Notes: generated from the letters alone by a model not told the origin. 64,000 nucleotides of DNA from Frigoribacterium sp. Leaf186 (GCF_001423905.1 NZ_LMPQ01000012.1:423047-487046); one strand, 5' to 3'; shown: positions 1 to 7,988, counted from the first letter of the stretch. Numbers and translations: made by a program.

Positions 1-4
1 GGCG

Positions 5-502
5 TCAGGCCGACGCGGCGCCGGGCGTCCGGCCGCTCGCGGCCCGGGCCCTGGCGGTGTCGCTGCGCGGCCCGACCGGCACCGACCGGGTCGCCCTGGC
101 CAGCCCCGACGGCGCCATGCCGACGTACATGCTCTCGGCGCGCTCGACGACGAAGGTCTCGTGCCAGATGCCGACGGCGCCCGGCGCCCGGCGCGCTCGG
201 CCGTTGAAGGCCGTCCAGGCCGGTCGGTGCGCCTGCTGCGGCGAGCTCGCGTACGCGTAGAGCTTGTCGAGCGAGGTCCAGTACTGCACGAGGACCGGCC
301 CGCCACGACCGAGCGTCAGCCGCATGCCCGCGAGGCCGCTCTCGGGGTCGCGGAACAACTCGGTGAGCATCGGCCCCATCGCCGCGAAGACGGGCAGCCA
401 CTGGTCGGGACGCCACCAGTGGTTGACGGTCATGCCGATGAGAAAGACCACGAGCTCGCCGTCGTGCTCGTGGGTGGTCCGGCCCGGGTTGACTCGCGAC
501 AT
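5..502 (-). CDS. DUF4188 family protein
   Basis: A 165-residue soluble protein of the DUF4188 group (monooxygenase- or phenylacetaldoxime-dehydratase-like, alpha-beta barrel fold). Family-type blocks seen are MTVNHWWRPDQW (residues 24-35), the YAYASSPQQAHRPAWTAFN stretch and VGIWHETFVV. The C-terminal 35 residues are Ala/Arg-rich and probably disordered. The start is set by a good Shine-Dalgarno sequence (TAAGGAGA on the minus strand, 507-514). It is divergent from a MerR regulator and shares a short palindromic control region with it, so it is the likely regulated target. No pathway can be assigned. Confidence 0.8.
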   Translation of the reverse strand: MSRVNPGRTTHEHDGELVVFLIGMTVNHWWRPDQWLPVFAAMGPMLTELFRDPESGLAGMRLTLGRGGPVLVQYWTSLDKLYAYASSPQQAHRPAWTAFNGRARRAPGAVGIWHETFVVERAESMYVGMAPSGLARATRSVPVGPRSDTARARAASGRTPGAASA

Positions 503-517
503 GATGTCTCCTTAGAT

Positions 518-557
518 GGATAGTGGCGCTCTCCAATATTGGAGAGTAGCGCTATCC
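518..557. promoter_or_regulatory. Palindromic operator between DUF4188 gene and merR
   Basis: A perfect 18-bp palindrome CTCTCCAATATTGGAGAG (529-546) is flanked by outer arms GGATAG (518-523) and CTATCC (552-557) on the same centre. The same stretch also reads as two near-identical direct repeats, AGTGGCGCTCTCCAAT (522-537) and AGTAGCGCTATCCAAT (545-560), 14 of 16 matching. Position between two divergent genes, one a MerR regulator, suggests the regulator binds here and controls both promoters. Confidence 0.7.
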
Positions 558-575
558 AATGTCAAGGGGCAATCC

Positions 576-1184
576 GTGCGCATCTCCCAACTCGCCGAGA
601 CGACCGGGGTGCCGGTCGCCACGATCAAGTACTACCTGCGCGAGGGCCTGCTGCCCGAGGGCGAGCGCACCAGCGCCACCCAGGCCCGCTACGGCGACGA
701 GCACGTGCGTCGGCTGCGGCTGGTGCGCGCGCTGCTCGGCGCGGGCGGGCTCAGCGTGGCGCGGGCCCGCGACGTCCTGGCGCAGCTCGACGGCGACCAC
801 GAGACGGTCGCCGAGGTGCTCGGCGTCGCCCAGACCGCCGTCACCGCGACGGCTGACGAGGGCGTCGACCTCGCTCGAGCCGAGGCCCTCGTGGCCGGCT
901 GGGGGTGGTCGATCGACCCGGGGTCGGTCGACGTGCTCGCCGCGCTCGAGGCCGCGGTCGACGGGCTCGACGCCGCCGGGTTCGAGCTTCCCGACGGGGC
1001 GCTCGACGGCTACGCCCGCTCGATGGCCGACATCGCCGAGGCCGAGATCGCCGGCATCCCGGTCGACTCCGTCGACGCTGCGGTGCAGTACGTCGTGCTC
1101 GGCACCGTGCTCATCGAGCCCTTGCTGCTCGCGCTGCGCCGCCTGGCCCAGCAGGACGCCTCCTGGCGGCGCTTCGGAGCCTGA
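576..1184 (+). CDS. MerR family transcriptional regulator
   Basis: A 202-residue regulator. The N-terminal winged helix (about residues 1-70) carries RISQLAETTGVPVATIKYYL and RYGDEHVRRLRLVRAL, typical of MerR proteins; the C-terminal 130 residues are an effector or dimerisation domain with no cysteine cluster, arguing against a metal sensor. The GTG at 576 is chosen because the conserved RISQLAE begins there and AAGGGG lies just upstream. The in-frame ATG at 516 would place the start inside the operator. Probably autoregulated and controlling the divergent DUF4188 gene. Confidence 0.88.
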   Translation: MRISQLAETTGVPVATIKYYLREGLLPEGERTSATQARYGDEHVRRLRLVRALLGAGGLSVARARDVLAQLDGDHETVAEVLGVAQTAVTATADEGVDLARAEALVAGWGWSIDPGSVDVLAALEAAVDGLDAAGFELPDGALDGYARSMADIAEAEIAGIPVDSVDAAVQYVVLGTVLIEPLLLALRRLAQQDASWRRFGA

Positions 1185-1186
1185 CG

Positions 1187-1234
1187 CCGCGCCTCCTGCC
1201 GGTCGCCCCGCGACGGCGACCTCAGGAGGCGCGG
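1187..1234. terminator. Inverted repeat between convergent merR and MFS genes
   Basis: CCGCGCCTCCTG (1187-1198) pairs perfectly with CAGGAGGCGCGG (1223-1234) across a 24-nt loop. The right arm overlaps the stop codon and last residues of the convergent transporter. Likely bidirectional terminator; both arms are copies of the GGAGGCGCG repeat motif. Confidence 0.55.
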
Positions 1235-2658
1235 GTGCGGTCGCGCAGGCCGACGAACGACACCAGCGCGCTCACCCCGAGCAGCACGGCGACGACGATC
1301 ACGACGCGGTGGAACCCGCCCACCGTGAGCGCGCCTCCGGCGATGACGCCGAGGAACGCGACCGCGACCAGCCCGGCCACTCGCGAGATGGCGTTGTTGA
1401 CGGCCGACGCGATGCCCGACTGCCCGGGCGGGATCTGCGACAGCACCGTCGAGGTCAGCGGTGCGACGGTCACCGACAGGCCGAAGCCGAACAGGACGAC
1501 GCCGGGCACGATCTGCCACCAGACGTCGATCGGATCGCGGACGAGCAGCATCCAGACGAACCCGCTCGCGGTGATCAGCGGCCCGATCGTCATGAACAGG
1601 CGCGGGCCGTGCGTGGCGGCAAGGGTGCCGAACAGGGTGGAGAAGGCCAGCGACACGATCGTCGTCGGCAGGGTGACGAGACCGGCCAGGGTCGCGGGCA
1701 GCCCGGCCAGCTCTTGCACGACCAGCGGGATGGTCAGGGTGCCGAGGCTGAGCGCGGCGTAGATGCCGACGGTGGCCAGGTTGCCCACCGTGAAGCTGCG
1801 GGTGCGGAACAGGCTGAGCGGCATCATCGGGGCGGGCGTCCGGCGCTCCCACCAGACGAAGGCGGCGAGCGCGGCGAGCCCGACCACGAGCGGCACGACG
1901 ACGAACCACGCGCCGAACCCGACGCGCTGCCCCTCGATGAGCGCGAAGACGGGGCCCGCCAGCCCGACGGCGGCGAGCACGGCGCCGACGACGTCGACCC
2001 GCGGGGGAGCGCCCTCGGCACCCCGGTGCGCGTCGCCCGGCAGCCGGGTCATGAGCACGAGGGTGAGCACGACCGGCACGACGACGACGGCGAACACCCA
2101 GCGCCAGCCGAGGGTGTCGACGAGGGCGCCGCCGGTCAGCGGGCCGATCAGGAACGCGACGCCGGTCCAGGCGGTCCAGCTGCCGATGGCCTTGCCCTGC
2201 GCCGGGCCGGTGAACGTCGAGGTGATCAGGGCGAGGCTGCTCGGCACGAGCAGGGCCGCGGTGACGCCCTGCAGGGCGCGGGCGGCGATCAGCAGGCCCG
2301 GGTCGGGGGCGAGGGCGGCGAGCACGCTCGTCACGGCGAAGCCGACCAGCCCCGCGCGCAGCACGCGCACCCGGCCGAAGGTGTCGCTGAGCGAGCCGGC
2401 CACGAGCATGAGCGAGCCCAGCGTCAGGAGGTAGGCGTCGACGACCCACTGCTGCAGGGCGAGGCCGGCACCACCGTCGCCGGCTGCGCCGCCGGCCGCC
2501 GTGCCGCCGCCGAGCTCGCGGGCGATGGCGGGCAGGGCCACCGTGACGATCGACCCGTCGAGGAACGCCACGAACGACGCGAGCACGGCGACCACGAGCA
2601 CGACCCGTCGGCCGCGCAGGGTCGCGGCGTCGGTCGGGGCCGGGGGAGGTGTGCTCAT
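1222..2658 (-). CDS. MFS transporter, DHA2 (EmrB/QacA-type) drug:proton antiporter
   Basis: A 478-residue integral membrane protein with about 14 hydrophobic segments, the usual DHA2 size. Visible family motifs are FLDGSIVTVALPAIARE in TM1, RALQGVTAALLVPSSLALI near TM4 (motif C region) and FLIGPLTGGALVDTLGWRWVFAV in TM5-6. It exports hydrophobic drugs or dyes in exchange for protons. The ATG at 2658 is chosen because it immediately precedes the cytoplasmic N-terminus MSTPPPAPTDAATLRGRR; upstream in-frame codons encode no membrane protein sequence. No dedicated regulator is adjacent. Substrate unknown. Confidence 0.88.
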   Translation of the reverse strand: MSTPPPAPTDAATLRGRRVVLVVAVLASFVAFLDGSIVTVALPAIARELGGGTAAGGAAGDGGAGLALQQWVVDAYLLTLGSLMLVAGSLSDTFGRVRVLRAGLVGFAVTSVLAALAPDPGLLIAARALQGVTAALLVPSSLALITSTFTGPAQGKAIGSWTAWTGVAFLIGPLTGGALVDTLGWRWVFAVVVVPVVLTLVLMTRLPGDAHRGAEGAPPRVDVVGAVLAAVGLAGPVFALIEGQRVGFGAWFVVVPLVVGLAALAAFVWWERRTPAPMMPLSLFRTRSFTVGNLATVGIYAALSLGTLTIPLVVQELAGLPATLAGLVTLPTTIVSLAFSTLFGTLAATHGPRLFMTIGPLITASGFVWMLLVRDPIDVWWQIVPGVVLFGFGLSVTVAPLTSTVLSQIPPGQSGIASAVNNAISRVAGLVAVAFLGVIAGGALTVGGFHRVVIVVAVLLGVSALVSFVGLRDRTRAS

Positions 2659-2775
2659 GCTGCACTCAACACCCGACGGGCGCAGACCGATACCCGACGA
2701 GACGACACCAGGAGATGAGCACAGCGCCAGGCCTTCTCCTGGTGCCGTGCCCACCTCCTGGCGTCGTGCGGTGCC

Positions 2776-5439
2776 TCACCCCTCGCGGACGACGTCGTCC
2801 GGCGACTTGTCGGGCCGCCACCCGCGCCAGCTCGGCTGCCGCAGCCGGCCGGTCGACGTCCACTCGGCGATCGCCACCTCGCCCACCCGCGACGGGGTGA
2901 CCCAGTGCGCGTCGCGCGCGTCGACCGGGGGCACGCCGACCAGCGGGCTGGTCTTCCGCTCGGCCGCCCGCAACGACGGCAGCAGCTCGTCGAGCTCGCG
3001 GTCGGTGAAGCCCGTGCCGACCCGGCCGACGTAGTGCAGTCCGTCGTCGCCGGGCACGCCCATCAGCAGCGAGCCGACCCCGTCCGCCCGTCGACCGACC
3101 CCGGGGCGCCAGCCGGCGATCACGACCTCCTGCGTCTGGTGGTGCTTCATCTTGATCCAGGCCCGCGAGCGTCGGCCGGCGCTGTAGGTCGCGTCGCGGC
3201 GCTTGGCGACCACGCCCTCGAGCCGGAGGCGCTTCGAGGTGGCGACCGCCGCCTCCAGGTCGCCGTCGAACGCCGGGGGCACGTCGATGGCGCCACCGCT
3301 CTCGACGATCCGCTCGAGCACCTCGCGCCGGTCGTCGTACTCGTCCTTCACGAGCGAGCGACCCTCGGCCCGCATGACGTCGAAGAGCAACAGCTTGACG
3401 GGTGCACCCTTCGCCGCCCGGGCCACGTCGCGGGGCCGCGTCAGCCCCATGCGCGTCTGCAGCAGGCCGAAGTCGGGGCGACTCTTCTCGTCGACGGCCA
3501 CGATCTCACCGTCGAGCACCGCGCCTCCTCCGCTGTCGACCCGCTCGGCCAGCACCTGCAGCTCGGGGTAGGCCGGGGTGAGGTCGTTGCCGTTGCGACT
3601 GGTCAGCGTGACCGCGCCGCCCTGGACGACCGCCACCGCGCGGATGCCGTCCCACTTCATCTCGAACGCCCACTCGCCGTCCGAGACGTCGTGCGCATCG
3701 CCCGTCGTCGCCAGCATCGGTGCGACGGGGTCGGGTGCGGGCATCTCCTCCTTCGTGCCACGACCCGAGGAGGCGCGGCCCGCCTTCTCGGGGGAGCCGC
3801 CGGCCGCGCGCGACGTGCGTGAGGAGTTGCCGACGCGGCCTCCGCGGTCGTCGTGACCCGCGCCTCCTGCCGTCGTCGACCCCGCGGACGACGTGGTGGT
3901 CGGCGACTCAGGAGAATGCGCGTCTGCAGCCGTTTTCCGGGTGCCACGCGGTCGTTTGCCTGAATTGCCGACGGGCGCGGCACCCGGAGAGCCGCCGCCG
4001 TCGCCCGCGTCGTCCTTCATGCGGTGGATCAGCCAGTTCGACTCGGCGCGTCCGCCCCCGTGCCCGGTGTGGATCAACGCCACGCGCCGGGTGCCGCGCT
4101 GCTCGCCGTGCAGCACGACGATGACCTCCTTGCCGTCGCGCCACTTCTCGAGGTCGTACGCGCCCGAATCCCAGATGGTGACCTCGCCGGCGCCGTACTC
4201 GCCCTTCGCGATGGTGCCCTCGAAGGTGCCGTACTCGAGCGGGTGGTCCTCGGTCTGCACGGCGAGGTGGTTGGTGCCGGGGTCGTCCGGCTCGCCCTTG
4301 GGCAGGGCCCAGCTGACGAGCACGCCGTCGTGCTCGAGCCGGAAGTCCCAGTGCAGCGAGCTGGCGTGGTGCTCCTGGATGACGAAGCTCGTGCCGTCGG
4401 TCGAGGCGGGGGCGGCGGCGGGCACCGGCTCGGCGGTCTTGGACGCGTCCCGCTTCGACCGGTAGACCTCGAGGCGGTCCCGCGTCTTCTCGGACGGGTC
4501 GTGGTCCGCGGCCTCGGTGTTGCGGAAGTCCTCGCCCAGTTCTCCGGGCGGCACGGGCACGTGCGCCGACACGTCGGCCAGCGGGTCGCCGCGCCGCTTC
4601 AGCCGCGACAGCACCTCGGTGTACTCGAGCTGCACGAGCGACGCGGACGCGAGTTCGCGCCAGGTGCGCGGCATGGCGACGGTCGGTCTGGTCCGCCCCC
4701 GCAGCGAGTACGGGGCGACCGTCGTCTTGTTGCCGTTGTTCTGCGACCAGTCGAGCAGCACCTTGCCCCGGCGGTCGGCCTTGCCCATCGTGCTGAGGAC
4801 GAGGTCGGGGTGGTCGGCCTCCATCGCCCGGGCCAGCTCGTGGGCGACCTCGCCGACCTGTGCGCTCGTCTGGCGTCCGTCGAGCCGGGCGTAGAGGTGC
4901 ACGCCCTTGCTGCCGCTCGTGACGGGCATCAGCTCGAGGCCCATGCCCTCGACGATCGGGCGCAGCAGCTTCGCGACGGCGACGCACTCGGCGAGGCCGA
5001 CGCCCTCGCCCGGGTCGAGGTCGAGCACCAGCCGGTCGGGGTTGCGCTGCGCTCCCTTCGGGCCGAACCGCCACTGCGGCACGTGCACCTCGAGCGCGGC
5101 GACCTGGGCCAGCCAGGTCAGCGTCGCCACGTCGTTCACCATCGGGTAGACGTTCGCGTGGTCCTTGTGCTCGACGGTGTGCCGGGCGACCCAGTCGGGT
5201 GCGGAGTCGGGCAGGTTCTTCTCGAAGAACACCTCGCCCTCGACGCCGTCCACCCAGCGCTTGCGGGTCGCCGGCCGGCCCTCGACGTGCGGCAGCATCC
5301 ACTCGGCGACGGCCGCGTAGTAGCCCAGCACGTCGGCCTTGGTCGTGCCCGCGTCGGGGTAGAGCACCTTGTCGAGGTTCGTCAGCTGCAGCCGGTGCCC
5401 GCCGACCTCGACGGTCTCGCCGCGTCCCTTGCCCGCCAT
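2776..5439 (-). CDS. ligD: ATP-dependent DNA ligase LigD (polymerase-phosphoesterase-ligase)
   Basis: An 887-residue three-domain end-joining enzyme in mycobacterial order. The polymerase/primase domain is at about 10-270 (LDLDPGEGVGLAE, SGSKGVHLYARL), the 3'-phosphoesterase at about 348-480 (EHHASSLHWDFRLEHDGVL, GEYGAGEVTIWDSG) and the ligase near 585-887 with adenylation motif EMKWDGIRAV (Lys about 594). It fills, trims and seals double-strand breaks held by Ku. The ATG at 5439 is preceded by GAGGAGG at six bases. The Ser/Gly/Thr-rich linker (about 480-590) is long and encoded partly by REP-like repeat DNA (see 3824-3972). ku lies 1.1 kb away on the other strand. Confidence 0.96.
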   Translation of the reverse strand: MAGKGRGETVEVGGHRLQLTNLDKVLYPDAGTTKADVLGYYAAVAEWMLPHVEGRPATRKRWVDGVEGEVFFEKNLPDSAPDWVARHTVEHKDHANVYPMVNDVATLTWLAQVAALEVHVPQWRFGPKGAQRNPDRLVLDLDPGEGVGLAECVAVAKLLRPIVEGMGLELMPVTSGSKGVHLYARLDGRQTSAQVGEVAHELARAMEADHPDLVLSTMGKADRRGKVLLDWSQNNGNKTTVAPYSLRGRTRPTVAMPRTWRELASASLVQLEYTEVLSRLKRRGDPLADVSAHVPVPPGELGEDFRNTEAADHDPSEKTRDRLEVYRSKRDASKTAEPVPAAAPASTDGTSFVIQEHHASSLHWDFRLEHDGVLVSWALPKGEPDDPGTNHLAVQTEDHPLEYGTFEGTIAKGEYGAGEVTIWDSGAYDLEKWRDGKEVIVVLHGEQRGTRRVALIHTGHGGGRAESNWLIHRMKDDAGDGGGSPGAAPVGNSGKRPRGTRKTAADAHSPESPTTTSSAGSTTAGGAGHDDRGGRVGNSSRTSRAAGGSPEKAGRASSGRGTKEEMPAPDPVAPMLATTGDAHDVSDGEWAFEMKWDGIRAVAVVQGGAVTLTSRNGNDLTPAYPELQVLAERVDSGGGAVLDGEIVAVDEKSRPDFGLLQTRMGLTRPRDVARAAKGAPVKLLLFDVMRAEGRSLVKDEYDDRREVLERIVESGGAIDVPPAFDGDLEAAVATSKRLRLEGVVAKRRDATYSAGRRSRAWIKMKHHQTQEVVIAGWRPGVGRRADGVGSLLMGVPGDDGLHYVGRVGTGFTDRELDELLPSLRAAERKTSPLVGVPPVDARDAHWVTPSRVGEVAIAEWTSTGRLRQPSWRGWRPDKSPDDVVREG
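3824..3972. repeat. REP-like repeat elements inside the ligD linker
   Basis: Within ligD coding DNA, GAGTTGCCGAC (3824-3834) is followed by GTCGGCGACTCAGGAG (3899-3914) and CCTGAATTGCCGAC (3959-3972). The last two form a 14-bp inverted repeat with 12 matches around a loop of about 45 nt. The same arms (GTCGGCAACTCAGGAGA / CTCCTGAGTTGCC) build the array after pnp at 62139-62566. The region also holds a GACCCGCGCCTCCTG copy (3855-3869). Reading frame is kept; the repeats encode Val-Gly-Asn-Ser-type linker sequence. Confidence 0.65.
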
Positions 5440-5530
5440 CGCGCGCCTCCTCGCCTCGTGTGCCTCTCGTTCTACGCGGGTCTCGTCCGACCCGGGTCGC
5501 CTCACGCCGGTCCGCCGCCGGGGACGACCG

Positions 5531-5566
5531 CGGCCCGCCGCCCCGCGCGAGCGGGACGACGGGCCG
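5531..5566 (-). terminator. Terminator-like hairpin after the SDR gene
   Basis: CGGCCCG (5531-5537) pairs with CGGGCCG (5560-5566), with an inner CCCGC/GCGGG stem. It lies just downstream of the minus-strand SDR gene and upstream of ligD, suggesting the two are transcribed separately. Confidence 0.5.
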
Positions 5567-5603
5567 TGGCGTCGTCAGGACGACCGAGCCGAGGAGGCGC
5601 GGG

Positions 5604-6491
5604 TCAGACCGCGGGCATCGCTCCGGCGATCGTGATGGTCGCGCCCGAGGTGTAGCTCGACTCGGGGCTCACGAGGTGCACGTAGGCCGCGGCGAGCTCG
5701 GCGGGCTGACCGGGACGGCCGAACGGTGCCTGGCCGCCGAACTCCGACACCGTCTCGGCGTCGTCGGAGCCGGGCTGCAGGGGGGTCCAGACCGGGCCGG
5801 GCGAGACCTGGTTGACGCGGATGCCCTTGGGCGCCAGCTGCTGCGCGAGGCCCGAGGTGAAGACGCCGATCGCACCCTTGGTGAGGGCGTAGTCGATCTT
5901 GTCGGGGCTGGGCTGCGTGCCCTGGACCGAACCGGTCGTGACGATCGACGAGCCGGGCTCGAGGTGGGGGATGGCGGCCTGGGTCAGCCAGAACAGCGAG
6001 TAGACGTTTGTCTTGATCGTCGAGTCGATGTCTTCGGTGGTCAGGGTGAGGATGTCGTCGTTGCTCTTCATGCGACCGGCGACCATGACGAGCGTGTCGA
6101 GCCCGCCGAACTCGTCGACCGCCTTCTGCACGAGGTCGTGGCAGTACTGCTCGTCCGAGATGTCGCCGGGCACGAGGACGGCCTTGCGACCCTCGCCCTC
6201 GAGCAGGTCGCGGACCTCTTCGGCGTCCTTCTGCTCGCTGGGCAGGTAGCTGAGCACGAGGTCGGCGCCTTCGCGGCTGAGCGCGATCGCGGCGGCGCGA
6301 CCGATGCCCGAGTCCGCACCGGTGACGACGCCACGGAAGCCGGTGAGGCGCTCCTTGCCGACGTAGCTGGTCTCGCCGTGGTCGGGCTTGGGGTCCATCT
6401 TCCAGGCCTCGCCGGGCAACGACTGCTCCTGCTTCGGGAACGGCGGTGCCGGGTAGAGGTCGACCGGGTTCTTCTTGTCGTATTGGCTCAT
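5604..6491 (-). CDS. SDR family oxidoreductase, general-stress glucose/ribitol dehydrogenase type
   Basis: A 295-residue short-chain dehydrogenase with an N-terminal extension containing the MDPKPDHGETSYVGKERL signature of the general stress protein 39/YhdF-YhxC group. The NAD(P)-binding motif TGADSGIGRAAA is near residue 58. The catalytic Ser (TTGSVQGTQ) and YALTKGA (Tyr/Lys about 198-202) are present, as is the PGPVWTPL loop. It probably reduces or oxidises a small sugar or carbonyl compound in the cytoplasm. It sits between ligD and ku, divergent from ku, consistent with a stress-associated cluster. Physiological substrate unknown. Confidence 0.88.
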   Translation of the reverse strand: MSQYDKKNPVDLYPAPPFPKQEQSLPGEAWKMDPKPDHGETSYVGKERLTGFRGVVTGADSGIGRAAAIALSREGADLVLSYLPSEQKDAEEVRDLLEGEGRKAVLVPGDISDEQYCHDLVQKAVDEFGGLDTLVMVAGRMKSNDDILTLTTEDIDSTIKTNVYSLFWLTQAAIPHLEPGSSIVTTGSVQGTQPSPDKIDYALTKGAIGVFTSGLAQQLAPKGIRVNQVSPGPVWTPLQPGSDDAETVSEFGGQAPFGRPGQPAELAAAYVHLVSPESSYTSGATITIAGAMPAV

Positions 6492-6573
6492 GCGCCCACG
6501 GTGCCCGCACCGCGCCTCCGACGGTCGGGGCCTGTACCCCGTGGGCGGTCATTCGGAGCGCACGCGGAGAAAG

Positions 6574-7560
6574 ATGAGCGTCATGCGATCGATCTGGAAG
6601 GGCGCGATCACGTTCGGGCTCGTCAACGTGCCCGTCAAGCTGTACAGCGCCACCGAGGACCACGACGTGTCGCTGCACCAGGTGCACGACGCGGACGGCG
6701 GGCGCATCCGCTACCAACGGAAGTGCGAGATCTGCGGCAAGGTCGTCGACTACGAGCACATCGACAAGGCCTACGACGACGGCGACCGCACCGTGGTGAT
6801 CACCGGCGACGACCTCAAGTCGCTGCCCGAGGAGCGCTCGCGCGAGATCGACGTGCTCGAGTTCGTGCCGAGCGACCAGATCGACCCGATCATGCTCGAC
6901 CGCAGCTACTTCCTCGAGCCGGACGGCACCTCGCCGAAGGCGTACGTCCTGCTGCGCCGCACCCTCGAGGAGACCGACCGCACCGCGATCGTGCACTTCT
7001 CGCTCCGGCAGAAGACCCGGCTCGCCGCCCTGCGGGTGCGCGGCGACGTGCTCATGCTGCAGACGCTGCTCTGGGACGACGAGGTGCGCGAGGCGAGGTT
7101 CCCCGCCCTGGAGAAGCAGACCCGCATCAGTGACAAGGAGCTCGACATGTCGTCGTCGCTCGTCGACTCGCTGAGCGACGACTTCGAGCCGGCCGACTTC
7201 AGCGACGACTACCAGGAGGAGCTGCGGCAGCTCATCGACGCCAAGCTGGAGGAGGGCGAGTCGCTCGACACGGACGCCACCTTCGGCGAGAAGCCGGATG
7301 ACGACGACGGCGAGGGCGGCGAGGTCATCGACCTGATGGAGGCGCTGCGCCAGTCGGTCGAGAAGAACCGGTCGGGTGGCCACCGGAAGCCCGCGAAGAA
7401 GCCCGCCGCGTCGTCGACGAGCGCCTCCGCGGGTTCGACGAAGCCGGCCGCGAAGGGGCCGGCCGCGAAGAAACCCGCCGCGAAGAAGCCCGCTGCGAAG
7501 AAGCAGCCCGCCTCGTCGGCTCCGAAGAAGAAGGCGGCCCCGAAGAAGAAGGCCAGCTGA
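6574..7560 (+). CDS. ku: Non-homologous end-joining protein Ku
   Basis: A 328-residue prokaryotic Ku. The Ku core runs from MRSIWKGAITFGLVNVPVKLYSAT through RKCEICGKVVDYEHIDKAYD and the EFVPSDQIDPIMLDRSYFLEP block (residues 1 to about 260). The C-terminal tail has repeated AAKKPAAKK lysine runs, as in mycobacterial Ku, which bind DNA. It forms a ring on broken DNA ends and recruits LigD. Two starts are possible: ATG 6574, used here (GGAGA three bases upstream), and ATG 6583, which gives the classic MRSIWKG terminus. The tail's repetitive Lys/Ala codons could be length-variable. Confidence 0.95.
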   Translation: MSVMRSIWKGAITFGLVNVPVKLYSATEDHDVSLHQVHDADGGRIRYQRKCEICGKVVDYEHIDKAYDDGDRTVVITGDDLKSLPEERSREIDVLEFVPSDQIDPIMLDRSYFLEPDGTSPKAYVLLRRTLEETDRTAIVHFSLRQKTRLAALRVRGDVLMLQTLLWDDEVREARFPALEKQTRISDKELDMSSSLVDSLSDDFEPADFSDDYQEELRQLIDAKLEEGESLDTDATFGEKPDDDDGEGGEVIDLMEALRQSVEKNRSGGHRKPAKKPAASSTSASAGSTKPAAKGPAAKKPAAKKPAAKKQPASSAPKKKAAPKKKAS

Positions 7561-7573
7561 CGGCATCGCGGCC

Positions 7574-7628
7574 GAGTTGCCGTGAGGCGAGCGCCTGCGG
7601 CACGGACACCCCCGGCGGACGGCAACTC
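7574..7628. terminator. Inverted repeat downstream of ku
   Basis: GAGTTGCCGT (7574-7583) pairs perfectly with ACGGCAACTC (7619-7628) around a 35-nt loop, between the convergent ku gene and the Rho-N-like gene. The GGCAACTC core matches the arms of the REP-like family seen at 62139-62566. It may act as a bidirectional terminator. Confidence 0.45.
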
Positions 7629-7633
7629 CGACA

Positions 7634-7675
7634 CTCAGTGCTCAGTGCTCAGTGCTTAGCGCTCAGCGCTCAGTG
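7634..7675. repeat. Six tandem heptamers CTCAGTG
   Basis: Six head-to-tail 7-bp units from 7634 to 7675: CTCAGTG three times, CTTAGCG, CTCAGCG, CTCAGTG. The right end overlaps the stop codon (7670-7672) of the convergent minus-strand gene, so the array begins exactly at that stop codon and extends into the intergenic space. A slippage-prone microsatellite of unknown role. Confidence 0.8.
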
Positions 7676-7948
7676 GTCGCGCAACGCCTCGACCAGGTCG
7701 GCTTTCTTCAGGTCGGAGTAGCCCGTGACGCCCAGTTCCTTCGCCCTCGCCTTGAGGTCGTCGACGGTCCAATCGTCGTACGACCCGGCCCTGCCCCCCT
7801 TGGCAGCGACCTTCTTCTCGCTGTTGCCCTTCTGCGCGGCCGCGTTCGAGATGCGCGCCGCCTTCTCCTTCGAGGCACCCTCGTCACGGAGGGCCTCGTA
7901 CATGTCGGGGTTCTTCAGCTGCGGGGGAGTGTCGTCCTTCGGCGTCAT
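7670..7948 (-). CDS. Small protein with Rho N-terminal/SAP-like domain
   Basis: A 92-residue basic protein. The C-terminal 40 residues (WTVDDLKARAKELGVTGYSDLKKADLVEALRDH) form the LKAxAKELGxxGYSxLxKxxLVxAL pattern of Rho termination factor N-terminal and SAP nucleic-acid-binding folds. The N-terminal half is a charged helical segment (ALRDEGASKEKAARISNAAAQ). Likely a nucleic-acid-binding accessory protein. TACGGT lies seven bases before the ATG, so the message is probably leaderless. It sits downstream of phosphoketolase on the same strand. Not Rho itself, which is far larger. Confidence 0.8.
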   Translation of the reverse strand: MTPKDDTPPQLKNPDMYEALRDEGASKEKAARISNAAAQKGNSEKKVAAKGGRAGSYDDWTVDDLKARAKELGVTGYSDLKKADLVEALRDH

Positions 7949-7988
7949 GCGCCCGACCGTACGCCCGGGCGGTCGACCTGTCGCACCC

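Noticed and set aside
516-518. ATG at 516 as merR start
   Set aside because: It lies at the edge of the palindromic operator and adds 20 nonconserved residues; GTG 576 has a Shine-Dalgarno and starts the conserved HTH.
559-2718. Very long plus-strand ORF of 719 codons over merR and the MFS gene
   Set aside because: It is a GC-rich frame shadow: composition is Arg/Pro/Ala/Asp/Gly repeats without conserved motifs, and the opposite or other frame encodes clear protein families.
4024-5655. Plus-strand ORF of 543 codons opposite ligD
   Set aside because: Antisense shadow of LigD; no recognisable domain and the sense frame carries all LigD motifs.
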